Shown in pieces: positions 1-13,500 of a DNA stretch of 64,000 nucleotides. The number at the start of each line of letters is the position of its first letter. Position 1 is the first letter of the stretch. Position numbers and translations under genes: made by a program. Below the pieces are notes generated by a model, which worked only from the letters and a program-made list of their open reading frames with translations, searched no databases and had not been told where the DNA came from. The DNA is from Haberlea rhodopensis (lineage: Eukaryota; Streptophyta; Magnoliopsida; Lamiales; Gesneriaceae): contig CAJQUN010000143.1 in assembly GCA_907163345.1 (NCBI GenBank), forward strand, positions 186,001 to 250,000, given 5' to 3'.

Positions 1-1275
1 AAATCTTGATATCGCCGCTTGTAGCGTGCGTGACACTAGAGTAGGATGACTCTTGCATGATATATGGGGTACTGGGTTTATATGACTATATTATGAGACA
101 TTTGAGATGTCTAGGTTTGTAGAATCATGCATTCTTCGTAAGACATTTGAGATGTCTAGGTTCGTAGAATCATGTATTCATTATGAGACATTTGAGATGT
201 CTAGGTTTGTAGACTCATGTATTCATTATAAGACACTTGAGATGTCTAAGTATAATGAAGGAATGGTAAAATAAATGCTAAGGCATTTGAGCTATCTGTG
301 ATTGATAGCAAGGTTGTGAAATCAGTATTAGATATTGTGATATCTGTAATTGCATGTTTAATGAATTTGTAATCACTATATGTTGATATTCGAGGATCAG
401 GCATGCGATGTGTAAATCAATGTGTTGATTTACTGATTTATGAGATTTGATGAGTTTGATGTTGTGAGAACAGGGACAGTACACGGAATCCCGGATGAGG
501 ATGTTGCCATCCAGGGAGTATCATTTAAATTCATTAGCATTTACCTTTGTTGTAAATTATGAATTTCATTATTATGATTATGGGATTTTGTGTATTGGTA
601 TGCTCACCCCGTTGGGGGCTGTCTCTGTTGGGACAGGTGGACAGGTACATCGATGGCTATGGAGCTGAGCTCGAGCTGTTGATTTGAGGTACTCCCAGGA
701 TCGTGGTACCAGGGCTTGATGGAGCACGGTATCGTATAGAGTACCTATATATACACCTGAGGATTTATACATATTCATATTCATGATGCTCGCATGTGAG
801 CACGATTATACTTGTATATGGATTGTATATAAAGGCATGAGCCTTTCTCTCTTTCATTTAAGGTTGCATGCAATTAGGTTGAATTGCTAGAATGATATGA
901 GAGTCATTGGTGTATTATGTGGGTGTTGGAACCCACTTTTGTTGACGTATGTGTGGTGTCTTCCCTGGCTGGGAATCTACTTGTATTACTGCTTTCTGTT
1001 GAGTATTATGTGTTCCCTGGCCGGGAATTTTGTTATGTGTTGTACTCTGTTTTGGGATAGCTCTATTTATGGGGAGACTCTGCCCAAATTTTTGTAAAAG
1101 TTTACAATGTGAAAAGTGGCACCAAGGGATTGGTAAGGGCAAACATATGAGTCTTTTATTGACAGGCAATGATTAAGTATCATCAGAGCTTCCCGATTGA
1201 CATTTTATAGAAAGCATGTACCACACATAGTGGTTAATACACTAATCAAGGTTTTAAGGGCTTGGGGTCCTTACA
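1..1275 (+). repeat. Partial LTR of the E family, truncated by the window edge
   Basis: This is the right-hand half of an LTR that matches the E LTR from about 31651 to 32899, including the same gctcaccccgttgggggctg block and the same terminal gcttggggtccttaca. It ends in CA at 1275. What follows is LTR C, not a primer binding site, so it is the 3' LTR or a solo LTR of an E-type element inserted into C. The left end and the target duplication lie outside the window; the right-hand copy would be tataa at 1276-1280. Confidence 0.85.
92..250 (+). repeat. Tandem hairpin units AGACAT-TTGAG-ATGTCT
   Basis: Four units of about 45-51 bp each contain the inverted repeat agacat-ttgag-atgtct (96-112, 141-157, 186-202, 231-247; the last has agacac). 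The E LTRs have the related form gggcat-ttgag-atgcct at about 31743 and 38033. The stem may form an RNA hairpin in the LTR transcript, which is inference. Confidence 0.7.
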
Positions 1276-2141
1276 TATAACGTACTAGCATAGCTTTAAA
1301 TATATTATTGCAATTGTTGTGCATGAATAATATATGGTAATTGCAACAACTTGATATGCATTGGAAATTACAGGTGCCGCTTTTGAACGAGCAATGATTG
1401 GGATGTTGTCGCCTTTGAGCGAACATCGATTATGACGCCACTGCTGTTGAGCATGCGTGAGATTAAAATGCCGCTATTGTAGAGCGAGCGATGAAATAGA
1501 ACTATGAAACCACTAACGAGATATATTGATTATGGTATCGGTATATGTGGAACGGATTAGTTAATCAATGTAATGATTAACTGGCATTTGGAAATTTGAT
1601 GGATTCTGTTATTTTGAGAACAGGAACAACACAGGAGATCCCGGATGAGGATGATGCCATCCAGTGAGTGTCTTTTAATATTCATAGTCTTTACATTGAG
1701 TAAATTATTAATTGTAATATTATACTTATTGGATTGGTGGTATTGGTATGCTCACCACGTGTGGGGGCTGTCTCTGTTGGGGCAGGTGGTACAGGTGCAG
1801 CAATGGCTTTGGAGTGGAGTCCGAGCTGTTGATTGGAGGTGCTTCTAGGATCGAAGTACCAAAGCTGGTATTGAGCATGATACTTTATACATTAGATATA
1901 CGTATACTTATTCGATGCTCGCATGTGAGCACTATTATGTGTATATGGGTTGTATAAAGAAGGCAAGGGTCTTTCTCTTTTCATTTATGTGTTGTATGCA
2001 ATTATTTAGGAATTGCAAAATGAATTGAGAGCATGTTAGTGTATGTATAAACGTGCATGTTGGACTATGTTGGGGGAAAGTTAGACATTATATGGAATAA
2101 TGTAAGAAATTTTATAAATGGTATTTCATGCTAGGGTTACA
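1276..2141 (+). repeat. LTR C, left visible segment
   Basis: The sequence resembles the second half of the A, D and H LTRs. It has the gccgctattgtagagcgagc region, the ccggatgaggatgatgccatcc block near 1640 and gctcaccacgtgtgggggct near 1750. It is cut at the left by the E-family LTR and at the right by element B. The distal end of the same LTR resumes at 29340-29433. Confidence 0.7.
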
Positions 2142-4208
2142 TGTGATATCCCCGAAATAATTATATGCAATTGGGCATTAATTATGTTTATGTGATTATT
2201 TATGGTGATAATTAAATTATGTGTTGGAATTAATTATCTTGGTGAAATGCTTAGTCACATGGTAGGCGTGACCCGGTGGTGCGTTTCAGGGTGCATGTAT
2301 GCATGTTGGAAATTGGGGGTTATCATGGTTTAGTTGTGACGGTTAAATATTATTTGGTAAAACATTTGTTTAATTGAGATTTTGGTGCATTTTGGGAAAA
2401 TGCTTTTAAAATATCATGTTCGGGTATTTTATACATCTTGTTAACTAATGGGGTACATGTTTTCTTACAACCCCTTATACCCCATTACCCCCACTTTACC
2501 CATCACTTTTCACAATCCCCAAATCACTCTTCCAAACCCTATCCCCAACCCATTTTCGAATTTGGCATAAAGGATGAGGGAAAATCCTTGCAAAGCTTGG
2601 TTTGTGAGATCCTTGGTGAGATTTAGAGTCCATAAGAGGTATGGATCCCTCCTTGATGTTTTTATGGTGTTTGGTTTGGATTTAAAATGGTATTGGTTGT
2701 TTTGAAATGGGTTTGTTTTGGGTTGGTATTATTTTTGGTTGGGTGTTAGATTTTTGGTACTATTGAGGTGTATGTTGAAGGTTTATGGTGTTTTTATGTT
2801 ATTGGTTTGATGGTATATGTGTTAGTGTAGTTGGGGAAGAAAAATGGTGTAAAAATGGTGGATTTTCGATGTACAGACATCGGCGATCGATCGCCCAAAA
2901 ATGGCGATCAATCGCACGCGGGCAGTGCGCAATAGCGGTGTCTGGCGATCGATCGCCATGTTGGGACGATCGATCGGTGAGACAAGCGATCGATCGCCCC
3001 AGAAATGGCGATCGATCGCCTATCGCCAGAAATTGGCATTCTGGGCTGCTGGACCTCGCGATCGATCGGGACTCCACAGCGATCGATCGCGAGATGCCAA
3101 AATGGTATGTTTTGATTATTTTTGTGGGATTTTTGGTATTGGACGGTTATTGGCTCCTAATATTGATTTGTGTGAATGCGTAGAACATCCGAGGTGGCCA
3201 CACAGCCTAGGAGATAAAGTCCACAACACACCACATTTTGGTACAAAGGTACGTAGTGAGACGTACGAGCATCGGATGGTAAAACGTATCTTTTACGCAT
3301 TGAATCGGTTATGCATTATGGTTGCACACATGGAATTACTTATGCATTATGGTTGCATACATGGTCTTGGTTATGCATCATGGTTGCATACATGGGTTGA
3401 ACATGCATTATGGTTGCATGTGTATATTGGATGCATTGGTGCATGTGATTGTGAGTCGAGATTATATTCCAGTGATGAAGAATACTTGCTGCCTTCATGT
3501 CGAAGCGATGATAGAATACTTGCCGCAGTCATATTATAGCGATGAAGAATATTTGCCGCAAATATGTCGAAGCGAAGGATAATTCCGCTGTCATATTACT
3601 ATTGCGAGGGATATTATGCCGGTAATATGTCGAAGCGAGGGGTATTAATGCCGATGTCATGTTAACGCGAGGGGTATTATGCCACTGATATAATAAGACT
3701 GGAAATGGCCATTGGTATACATGGAATGGATGCATGTCATGGCATACATTATTGGTATTATATCTATTGATTATGATTGTGGTACAGGGACAACCAAAGG
3801 GAGCTTTTAAATGTATTAATACAGGAAGTGATTTGTATTTACGGTTTATGCATTTGAATTAGAATCATATTATTGTGAATATGGTTTACATACATGCTCA
3901 TGGTTTTGGGGTTGTTCTTGTAGGTACGTTTGGGCGGACGGGGTAAGGCGGGTTGATGCGGTGAGCTTGTGAGGAGTGCTCTTGGTGTAGCTGGCATAAT
4001 TCTTTTGTATAGTCTCTACTTAGGAGTAGTGTAAAGCTATAGGATTAACATTCAATTGGTTGGGGAATGTAATTAATCCCTTTTGGAACTTTATTTTGGC
4101 ACTGTAATCTTAACAGCTCAAGGCATCAACACGAACTTTATACTCTATAGATGTATGTTAGCTCTATTTACGCCTTTAATCCGCACTTAACGAAATAGGG
4201 TCCTTACA
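2142..4208 (+). repeat. 5' LTR of B (2067 bp)
   Basis: The LTR begins tgtgatatccccgaaat and ends gggtccttaca, giving TG...CA ends, and is followed directly by the primer binding site. A TATA-like ttttatacat lies near 2429. A possible splice donor AAGAG|GTATGG is at 2638/2639, the palindrome array at 2882-3091, and a possible acceptor with a CTAAT branch-like site at 3157-3183. The dyad gtacgt-agtgag-acgtac is at 3249-3266. The downstream half carries AGCGAAGG...CCGC units (about 3480-3680). Confidence 0.9.
2882..3091. repeat. Palindrome array GCGATCGATCGC in B 5' LTR
   Basis: There are seven copies of the 10-mer CGATCGATCG and one degenerate copy (gcgatcaatcgc), spaced by unrelated sequence. 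The overlapping open frames rich in DRSP and RSIA are translations of the palindromes and not genes. Confidence 0.95.
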
Positions 4209-4212
4209 TTAG

Positions 4213-4224
4213 TGGTATCAGAGC
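4213..4224 (+). other. Primer binding site of B (initiator Met tRNA type)
   Basis: The sequence tggtatcagagc lies four bases after the LTR end. It matches the complement of the 3' end of plant initiator methionine tRNA over 12 bases, then diverges (agtggtt). Confidence 0.9.
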
Positions 4225-4421
4225 AGTGGTTAGAGAACCCAGGAAAGAGTGAAGGGTAGCCTTAGCATGATTGGCTAGGTGTTTACATTTGGGCATGTTA
4301 ATGCTTGTGGTGCATATTGGTGTATACAATTGTTATACTAACATGCTTATCGTCGTTCATGTTATCTAACGGTGTAGCATTTGTATTGTTTTGGAATTGT
4401 TGTTAACCCTTGTATTACAGC

Positions 4422-7400
4422 ATGGCAGCTATGAACTTGGGAACCTCAATGAAGAGGTGGGTGATGTTGGAAGTGTTATTGCAAGCATAGCTCAGACAAA
4501 TCCTTTACATCCACCGCCTGTGGGAGTGGAACCGGTGGCTCAGTTTTTATTACCTGGGGAGCTTAGTCTGACTCAATTCTAACATTCCATCCGCCCCAAT
4601 TTGAGGTGACAGAGAAAGGGGAAGAGGCCGAAGAGTGGCTAGAAAGACTGGAGCAGATATTTGTGTATGCACCTTGTGCTAGGACAACATGGTTGAGGCT
4701 GGCAGAGTTCCAACTAGCAAAGAAGTCTTCCATGTGGTGGAAGACGACGGTGATGGAGTTGAGAGCTCAGGGTATGGTGATTGACTGGACTTTATTCAGG
4801 ACCCGGTTTTTGAACCGGTATTTTTTTGCTGCTGCGAGACAGGTGAAGGAGGATGAGTTTACTAATCTGAAGCAAGGAGGCATGACTGTATCGGACTATG
4901 CCATGCATTATTCTTCATTGTTGAGGTATGTTCCTCATATCGCAACAAATGGGCATGCTAAAATGAGGCACTTTTTGAAGGGATTGCGACCGGAGCTGTT
5001 TGATCTGGTTATTACCAACAACCCAACCTCTTTTGATGATGCTCTTACTAGAGCGGAGCTGGCGGAGATAGGAGTGGGCGCTTATCCGGAAGCCGTACCC
5101 CCACAAGTTCCATCTCAAAGATCTTCTTCTGAAAATCTGAAGCCTCGGGGAGAATCTTTTAAGTCACGTGGGACTTCTTCTTTTTCCCGGTTTAGTGGGA
5201 TGCGACCGGATAGCCGAAAGCAAGGAGATCGGAGGGGTGGTGCATCCACCTTTGGAGGACCAACTCAAGCGAGTAGAGTTGGAGAAGTTAAGTGTCACTT
5301 CTGCGGAGGGCCGCATTTGATGCATGACTATTCTGCGTGCTATATATGTGGCAAGCCGGGCCACATTGCTCGGCATTGTCCCAATCGTGAAGGACAAATG
5401 GATCTTAGGAAAGGTCGAGGGAGGTTTTCTACAGGGACAGTGCAGCAGAGGCAACCGATGGTGCCTCGACAGATGGGAGGACAGGCGAGGGGGCCACTTC
5501 AGGGACAGGTCTATGCACTGACTAGGGAGCAGGCCGATGCAGCTCCAGAGGAGGTGATAGCTGGTACGTGCCTTTTATTTACATATTCCACCTTTATTTT
5601 GATAGACACAGGTGCTTCGCACTCCTTTGTGTCTGCGGACTTTGTGGAGAGACATCATATGTGCACGTCTCTGTTACCCACGTCTCTATTGGTCTCGAGA
5701 CCCACTGGAAGGAATGTTGTTGCTGATTAGTTTCTGATGGACTGCCTCATTTATTTTGAGGGCAATGAGATAAAGGCAGATTTGATTGTATTGGGTATGT
5801 CAGATTTTGATTGCATTGTGGGCATCGACATACTGAACAAATATCAGGCAGTAGTGGATTGTTGGCAGAGGACGGTTCGGTTCAGATCTCATATGGGGAT
5901 TCAGTTGACTTTCAATGGGAACGGTTCTCGTGCGAAGATTCCATTGAAATCAGCGATTAAGATGTCCCAATTATTGGAACGTGGACACACGGGCTATCTC
6001 ATCTATGCCGTGGGCATGACGGGAAAGAATAAAGAGTTGAGAGTTGAGGATGTACCAGTGGTAGTAGAGTTTGCTGATGTGTTCCCGGAGGAGATTCCAG
6101 GATTCCCACCGGCTAGAGAAGTCGAGTTTGGGATTGAGTTATTACCGGGGACGTCCGCCATTTCTCGTGCCCCTTACAGGATGGCACCTGCGGAGTTAAG
6201 GGAGTTGAAGGAGCAGTTGCAGGAACTCCTTGACAAATGATATATACGCCCTAGCGTAATGCCATGGGGCGCACCGGTTCTCTTTCTGAAAAAGAAGGAT
6301 GGTTCGATGCGTCTGTTCATCGATTACCGGCAACTGAATAAGGCCACGGTGATGAACAAGTATCCTCTCCCAATGATTGACGATTTATTTGATCAATTGC
6401 AGGGTACTAAGCTGTACAACAAGATTGACTTGAGATCAGGTTACCATCAGATACGGGTCAGGGAGGAGGATGTGCAGAAGACAGCATTTCGGACTCGGTA
6501 TGGGCACTACGACTTCCTAGTTATGCCGTTCGGTGTGACGAACGCCCCGGCTGTCTTTATGAGCTTGATGAACAGGGTATTCCAGTCATATCTTGATCAG
6601 TTTGTCATAGTGTTTATTGACGACATACTCATCTACTCTCGGAGCGAGGAAGAGCACGTGATACACTTGTGGACAGTGCTCCAGATCCTCAGAGATAATC
6701 AATTATTTGCCAAGCTCAGCAAGTGTGAGTTTTGGTTGAGTAGCGTGGTGTTACTCGGGCATGTTATATCTAGCAGTGGAATATCGGTGGATCCCAGGAA
6801 GATTGAGGCTGTGATAGAGTGGGCTGCACCCACTTCTGTGCCTGAAATATGGAGTTTTCTTTGTTTGGCAGGTTATTATCGACGCTTCATCGAGGGATTT
6901 TCTAAAATTGCTAAGCCATTGACTCAGTTGACTCAAAAGGGTGTACCGTTCTATTGGTCTGAGGCTTGTGAGCAAAGCTTCCAAGAGTTGAAGCATTGTT
7001 TGACGACGGCGCCTGTGTTGGTGATTCCCACGGAGAACAAGAGGTTTGTTCTGTACACTGATGCATCGCTACAGGGCTTGGGTTGTGTATTGATGCAAGA
7101 TAAATATGTGGTAGCTTATGCATCGAGGCAGTTGAAGCCGCATGAAGCTAGATATCCAGTCCATGACTTGGAGTTGGCGGCTATTATCTTTGCCCTGAAG
7201 ATTTGGAGGCATTATTTGTATGGTACATCTTTTACCATATATACAGATCATAAGAGCCTGAAATTCTTATTTACTCAGGCGGAGTTAAATATGCGACAGA
7301 GGAGATGGATGGATTTACTCAAGGACTATGACTGTGAGATAGAGTACCATCCTGGAAAAAGCAAACTTGACAGCAGACGCCTTGAGTCGGAAGGTGAAGA

Positions 7401-8086
7401 GTACTGCTGAGGATGCCATGTGTTTGTCGGCTATGATGACTTCTTACTGCCATCTGGGCTATGATTTTGATTTGGATGCATCACCGGTACGGGTATTGAC
7501 TTTATTGGCAGAGCCGGACATTTATGAGAATATCAGGAAAGCCCAGAAGACGGACGATGAGGTTCAGAGATGGTCATCATTGGTACTTCAGAGACAGCCA
7601 TCAAAATTCAGAGTGGCTGAGGATGGTTCTTTGAGGCTCGGTAACCGTTGGTAGTTCCGTGTACGCCGGAGTTGAGTACAGGGATCTTGTAGCGAGCTCA
7701 TAGTAACCGATTTAGTATCCACCCAGGAGGGAGAAAAATGTATAAGGACCCACTTGCCGAGGACTACTTCGGGTTGATGCCATCTGGGTGATCATTGATA
7801 GGCTGACGAAGGTACATCATTTCATTCCCTACAGTATGACGTACGCGTACTTGAGGATGGCTCAGTTGTATGTCCAGAATATAGTGAGACTACATGTGAT
7901 TCCAGTGTCTATTGTATCTGACAGAGATCCACGGTTTACATCTCATTTCTGGGGAGGTCTACAGTCAGCTTTGGGTACTGAGGTGAGGCTGAGTACAGCG
8001 TATCATCCCCAGACGGATGGTCAGATCGAGCGTACGATACAGACGCTCGAGGACATGCTACGGGCTTGTGTATTAAAGTTTGATGC
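4422..8086 (+). pseudogene. B gag-pol, 5' part, broken by stops, shifts and a deletion
   Basis: This is a chromovirus polyprotein remnant. The ATG at 4422 follows an acceptor-like tgtattacag. A short insertion just after the third codon shifts the frame, and a TAA at 4580 stops it. The gag domain (about 4610-5100), two zinc knuckles (about 5300-5375) and protease LIDTGASHSF (about 5600) are readable. TAG at 5728 follows protease and TGA at 6238 precedes RT. RT with FIDDILIYS (about 6615) and RNase H (YTDAS near 7055) follow. One extra base near 7361 shifts the frame, and TAG at 7652 stops it. A deletion near 7750 removes the integrase zinc-binding part and the first catalytic Asp. The DRDPRF and QTDGQIERT parts survive up to the D insertion. 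Confidence 0.93.
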
Positions 8087-10502
8087 TGTAAGGACCCTCG
8101 TGCCCTTAACCCGTTATTAGTGTATTAATCCATGCAATTAGTGCATACGCTCATACATGTAGGGGAAAAATCACTTATCATCATCGCCATTCATGCATAT
8201 AATAAAAAACCGTTACATTATTCCATATAATGTCTAGTTTTTCCCCAACCCATTTCCACATACGTCTCATGCACCAATATAATACACTAACATGCTCTCA
8301 ATTCATTTTGCAATTCCTAATTAATTGCATGCAACACATAAATGAAAAGAGAAAGGCTCTTGCCTTCTTTATACAATCCATATACACATACTACTGCTCA
8401 CATGCCAGCATCGAATAAGTATACGTGTATCTAATGTATAAAATATCATGTTCAATACCGTCGCTGATACCTCGATCCTGGAAGCACCTCAAAACCATAG
8501 CTCGAGCTCAACTCCAAGCCATCGATGTACCTAATAACCTGCCCCAACAGAGACAGCCCCACACGGGGTGAGCATACCAATATCCAAATCCAATAATCAT
8601 AATAATACAATTCATAATTTACAACAATGTAAATGCTATGAAATACAAAATGTGCTCCCTGGATGGAATCATCCTCATCCGGGATTCCCTGTACTGCCCC
8701 TGTTCTCAAAACAACTGAAAGCATCAAATTCCCAAATGTCAGTTAATCATTACATTGATTAACAAATCCCTTTGATATATACCGATATCACATTCAATAA
8801 TACCAATCATTAAACAATGATTACAAATATTCCAAATACCTCACTTATGGTTCCATGGTTCTATTCCATTGCTCGCTCTACAATAGCGGCATTTCATTCT
8901 CACGCATGCTCGACAACAGTGGCGTCATAACCGATGTTCGCTCAAAGGCGACAACATCCAATCATTGCTGGCTCAAAATCGGCACTATATAAATCCAATG
9001 CATACATATCAATTTATAGCAATTATCGTAAATCATGTATTTCAATATACATTTATTGCTAATACCGTAAACCATGCATTCTCATATACATTTATTGCAA
9101 TACAGTGTACCATGCACTCAACAATTGCAATCATAATAAAGGCTATGCTCGTACGTCATACGTACCTTATCATTCCGTAGTTCGAGTCCAACCTTGCCTT
9201 GAGTTCCACGACCCGATGAGTTAAGTGCTAACACACAAATAACTCTCAATTAAACATAGGCATGCAATCACATGCCCAAGCACGTTCACAACTTCCAAAC
9301 CTATCGTCTATCCATGACGATTATCAAAATAAAAGCCCCCCGACTAAGCATGCATAATACCCAAAATATTCCATTTTATGCGATTAAAAGATAGCCAAAA
9401 ACTCGACCGAGAATTCAATTATATAAAATTTTGGCTCCAACCAATTTATTTTAAAAGTATGGCATTCCCATTGGAATATAGACATTGGCCCGAAAATCGG
9501 TTAATTAAACCTCGATTCCAAAATCCCGAATTTTTTCCAAAATTCCAAAAAAAACAAACTACTACAGGCGGCGATTGATCGCCACTTTCAGTGCGATCGA
9601 CCGCCCCTGTCCAGAGGGCGACAGCACTGACTCGCGATCGATCGCCAGCCCTCGCGATCGATCCCCAACTCGCTCGCGGTCGATCGTCTGCACTGTTCAT
9701 CGCCCTAAATTTGAGCTGCTCGTCGCGATCGATCGCCACTCCTCGGCGATCGATCGCTGGCGATCGATCGCCACCTACGATAATCCGAGAAATTTGAGCT
9801 TCCATGGTGTTTTTGACACCCAAACTCAAAACCAACACCCCAACTTCCTCAACACCTCCAATACGCCATTTAAACTCAATAAAAACACTAAAATCAACAT
9901 TTTAGATTTTTAACCAAAACCCCCAAATCTCAAATCAAACCCATAACTCAACCATTTAGCACAAAACTATAATCAAATCAAAGCTAAAGGAGAGGAGAAG
10001 AAGATTACCAGCCTTTCTTCAAGAAATCGGGCTCCCAAGACGAGCCCCCATCGATTTGACCAAGAGGAGAAGAGGGGAAGGGTTTGGGGTGAGGGAAAGA
10101 GGCGTGAGGGAGAGGAGAGAGGGAAATGATTCCGTATAATGACGGAATACCGAGTCTATTTGGTATATATAGCTCCAAAGCTCCAAAATAACGACTCCTC
10201 CACAAATACATCATGATTCATTAAAAATCATCTGTTTTCAAAAATCATATCTCTAATCTCAATTTTTATTACCAGCCCCAGTACAAAGTACTCTGGAACC
10301 CAGGTTCCACCAAGAACCAAATTCCAAGGTTAGCACCACGATGAGAATACAATCTCATCCCTTGGACCCAACGACTCCAAAAACAGGATTTAAAATCCCC
10401 GGGAGTCCCAAAACCGCAATTAATACACGATTGCCACAATTAAAAATCCATTAAGGATTATTACCACACCGGGGTTAATACCATTAATCCCCTGGTATCA
10501 CA
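8087..10502 (-). repeat. 3' LTR of D (2416 bp)
   Basis: Read on the minus strand it starts tgtgataccagggg and ends ggtccttaca. It carries a TATA box (ctatatatacc, 10162-10173), a dyad attccgt-N6-acggaat just downstream (10129-10148), the palindrome array, and the dyad gtacgt-cat-acgtac (9151-9165). Confidence 0.9.
9570..9772. repeat. Palindrome array in D 3' LTR
   Basis: There are four perfect CGATCGATCG copies and four degenerate ones (for example gcgattgatcgc and gcgatcgaccgc). The degenerate copies differ mostly by C/T or G/A changes, as expected of CpG decay. Confidence 0.95.
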
Positions 10503-10516
10503 ATTATCCCCCACTA
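10503..10516 (-). other. Polypurine tract of D
   Basis: On the minus strand it reads tagtgggggataat, immediately before the 3' LTR. It is preceded by aggacgaaatttta, the same context seen in E (gaggacgaaattc). Confidence 0.85.
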
Positions 10517-13500
10517 ATAAAATTTCGTCCTCTAAATTTGCATGGCGTACTCCACGTAACGCCGAGAACACGCATCCAAACGGATCCACGATGTCGAATC
10601 ATGAACATAACATGAACGACACATCAACCGCGAGGATACCGACCTCGCACCAAACCTGGAATGGAGTAACCTCTCCAACCAACACAAATCCACGGAAGAC
10701 ATCAGCATTCCCCGATGCTAACCATCTCAAAGGCAGTCAACCAAACGTAACTGCAAATTAAACGAATCATTCATGATTCTAGAATAGATATCGTCTCGAT
10801 GATATCTCCACGATTCAGCCTACGATGTTAATCACACATCGTTGCCAAGGAAACCACCAGTACACTACAGTGTACTTATACTAAATCCGGTTCCCATTTT
10901 CCAATTCCGCCTCCACTAAAGGAGCAGTTGCACCACTTTGCAACACGGATTGGGCCAAAACACGGCCCCGATCAACACGAAACACATCTCCAAATATGTC
11001 CACATCCGAGTGTTCCAGGAATCATATCTTGGTCCAAACACACTATCGAGACTCCACAAGGTCTCAAGTTCTCGAAAGGACATGCAAGAACAATCGATTG
11101 CATTCCCGCCACACATGTCAATCACGACACTAAACAAATCTGAATCGTGGCCATCCCTCGTTTATCCTGGGATTCAAGAATCCTAAAACAGGGAGGCTAT
11201 CGAATTGACCAGCAAGAATTACTATGGTCCCAAAACACGACAATCCCTCCTCAGGGGAAGTCAATCGGACCTCACGATTATTCCTCAAAATACATCGTGT
11301 CATCGAGATTACCAATCTCAAGGTGCCACAATCTCTCACCGAAGATTCATTCATCAAAGCATATAAATCCGATGCTCGACGAGTACCAAGAAAAAGTTGG
11401 CAGTCGTATACCCACACCGGCATGCACGCCCAAGTACCGACACCACATGCATACTCGATGTAACCGACTCGGACGTCTCCACTCATACCCATAATCCCAA
11501 AACCAACTGTCAATCCTCGATTATTCTCACTCCACGGAGAATGATGGTTGACAAACCAAAATGGGTGTGATTTTAACATCAACACTACACAAACCAAATC
11601 AACGAATCTCCCAAAGATTCAACTGGTAGGCATATCAATACCGCCTTCCTCACAAGGAAAGCGTCGTGAATCCATGACCCTCCAACCTCGAACCACTGTT
11701 CGGAGAACCTGGATATATTTATACCAAAATATATTCCTGAACTCAGAAATACACAACTGGTTAGGATAGTGCACCAACGCCACTATTACCCCAAACGAAA
11801 CCCGTATACACCATGTATACTCAAACTAATGATGCTCTGTACTAATGCCATAGTACTCCACCATCTCGAGCATTACCCCAGAGATGTCTCTTCGAACGTC
11901 TCACTGGAAGTACGAAGCCATCACCTAGTCCAACACTAGTAGAGGCTTCCCCCGGTTGATTCACAATCAACCCTCAACCAATACCAGCTGTCTCCATGAC
12001 AGTACAATCCAAATCTCTCTAAGAGATAAAATCAACATAGTAGTGTTACCCCACTAGCTATATCTCACAAATCCGATTGTGACTCACGTTGCATTCCATA
12101 TCCAAGGATGCTCCACTAGAGCTAACAACGACTTGTTGACACTCGTGTTGGTACTACCAACAAAATTGAGCTGTCCCAGTACAAGTCCCTCAAAACAATA
12201 GACGTATAAACGTTCCCGTGAGGTATTCCCTGCCTCAATCATCATGCCACATAGAGACTACAAGAGTCTACCACAAGTCCTCATCGTATCATCATACGAT
12301 TCACCGAACTCGGTCCCAACGTGCAGCATAATTGCCATAACAAGCACACTATAACACTGCTACAAAACCTAGCTAGCAAAACGCTGCCTCCATAGGCTTA
12401 TAAGCCTACCAACGTATCATACGTTCCACCCCGGTACAACGTACCGTAATAACCATTAGAGTAGTGGGTCATCACCCAATATTTCTCTAATACCAACGCA
12501 CAAAGGACATCCCGGTGTCCTTGCTCAACTACGAAGCAATCCTAATTCCGTAGGATTCATTCCACACCCTCAGGGGTGGGTGTGATCATGTCTACCACAT
12601 GTCACCTCGTCATGAGCAAGTAGCTTCCTCAACAACTACTCATGTTACCGGTCATTTGGCCATAGCCATACCAACGAGTATACCCAAAGGTACCACTACT
12701 CGTAAAATATATACCTCAATCATGTGCTGTGGTACTTCCTGTGCGGCGCACCCAATAATTCATCGAGCGACCTGCTCGGCATAATGGTCTCGTCAACTAG
12801 TGACCCAGACCCTACTATGTGCTCACCATTGGTACTCAAACCATACGACTAAATACATAAATGTATTATCCATTGAAACGACGCTACGCGTCTACATAGA
12901 CATGTCATCGTCATCTCGTGATGGTACCTGTCAACAAATGACATTCAAAATAACATCGTCAACTCGTGGCGCTACATGTCGAAACACGACATCCACAGCC
13001 TCATCGTCAAACACATGACGGTATATGTATATCAACGCATATGATCCACAATAATGCTAATAAAACAGTAATATGATATACATCATCGCTAATAAAATAG
13101 CGACATACGTCGTCCAATAGTGGTACATAATCAACACCCATAGCTCGTGGGCGGTACAATCCCGTGCTATGTAGATAGCGCTACAACCCATCGCTATAGA
13201 GTCAGCGGCATGATCCCTCGCCATAGAGTCAGCGGCATAAAAACATCGCTATAAATATCCGGTGGTATGACCATCGCCAAAGAGGTAGTGGAATGACCCA
13301 TCGCTATATAATACTCGGCAGTATGAACCATCGCCATAGATGTAGCGGAATGTACCATCGCTATATAATGTCTGGAGGCATGAACCATTGCCATAGAATA
13401 GCGGAATAAACCATCGCTATGAATACACGGCGGTATAAACCATCGCCAACAGAATAGCGGAATGAACCATCGCTATGAATACCCGGCGGCATAAACCATC

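Noticed and set aside
2785..3183. Overlapping open frames of up to 212 codons rich in DRSP, AIDR and RSIA on both strands, here and at each palindrome array
   Set aside because: They are translations of the GCGATCGATCGC palindromes in LTRs, open in several frames at once, with no consistent start or ending between copies.
11130..11597. 155-codon minus-strand frame in the D interior
   Set aside because: No similarity to gag, pol or env that I can recognise and not kept open in E; likely chance.
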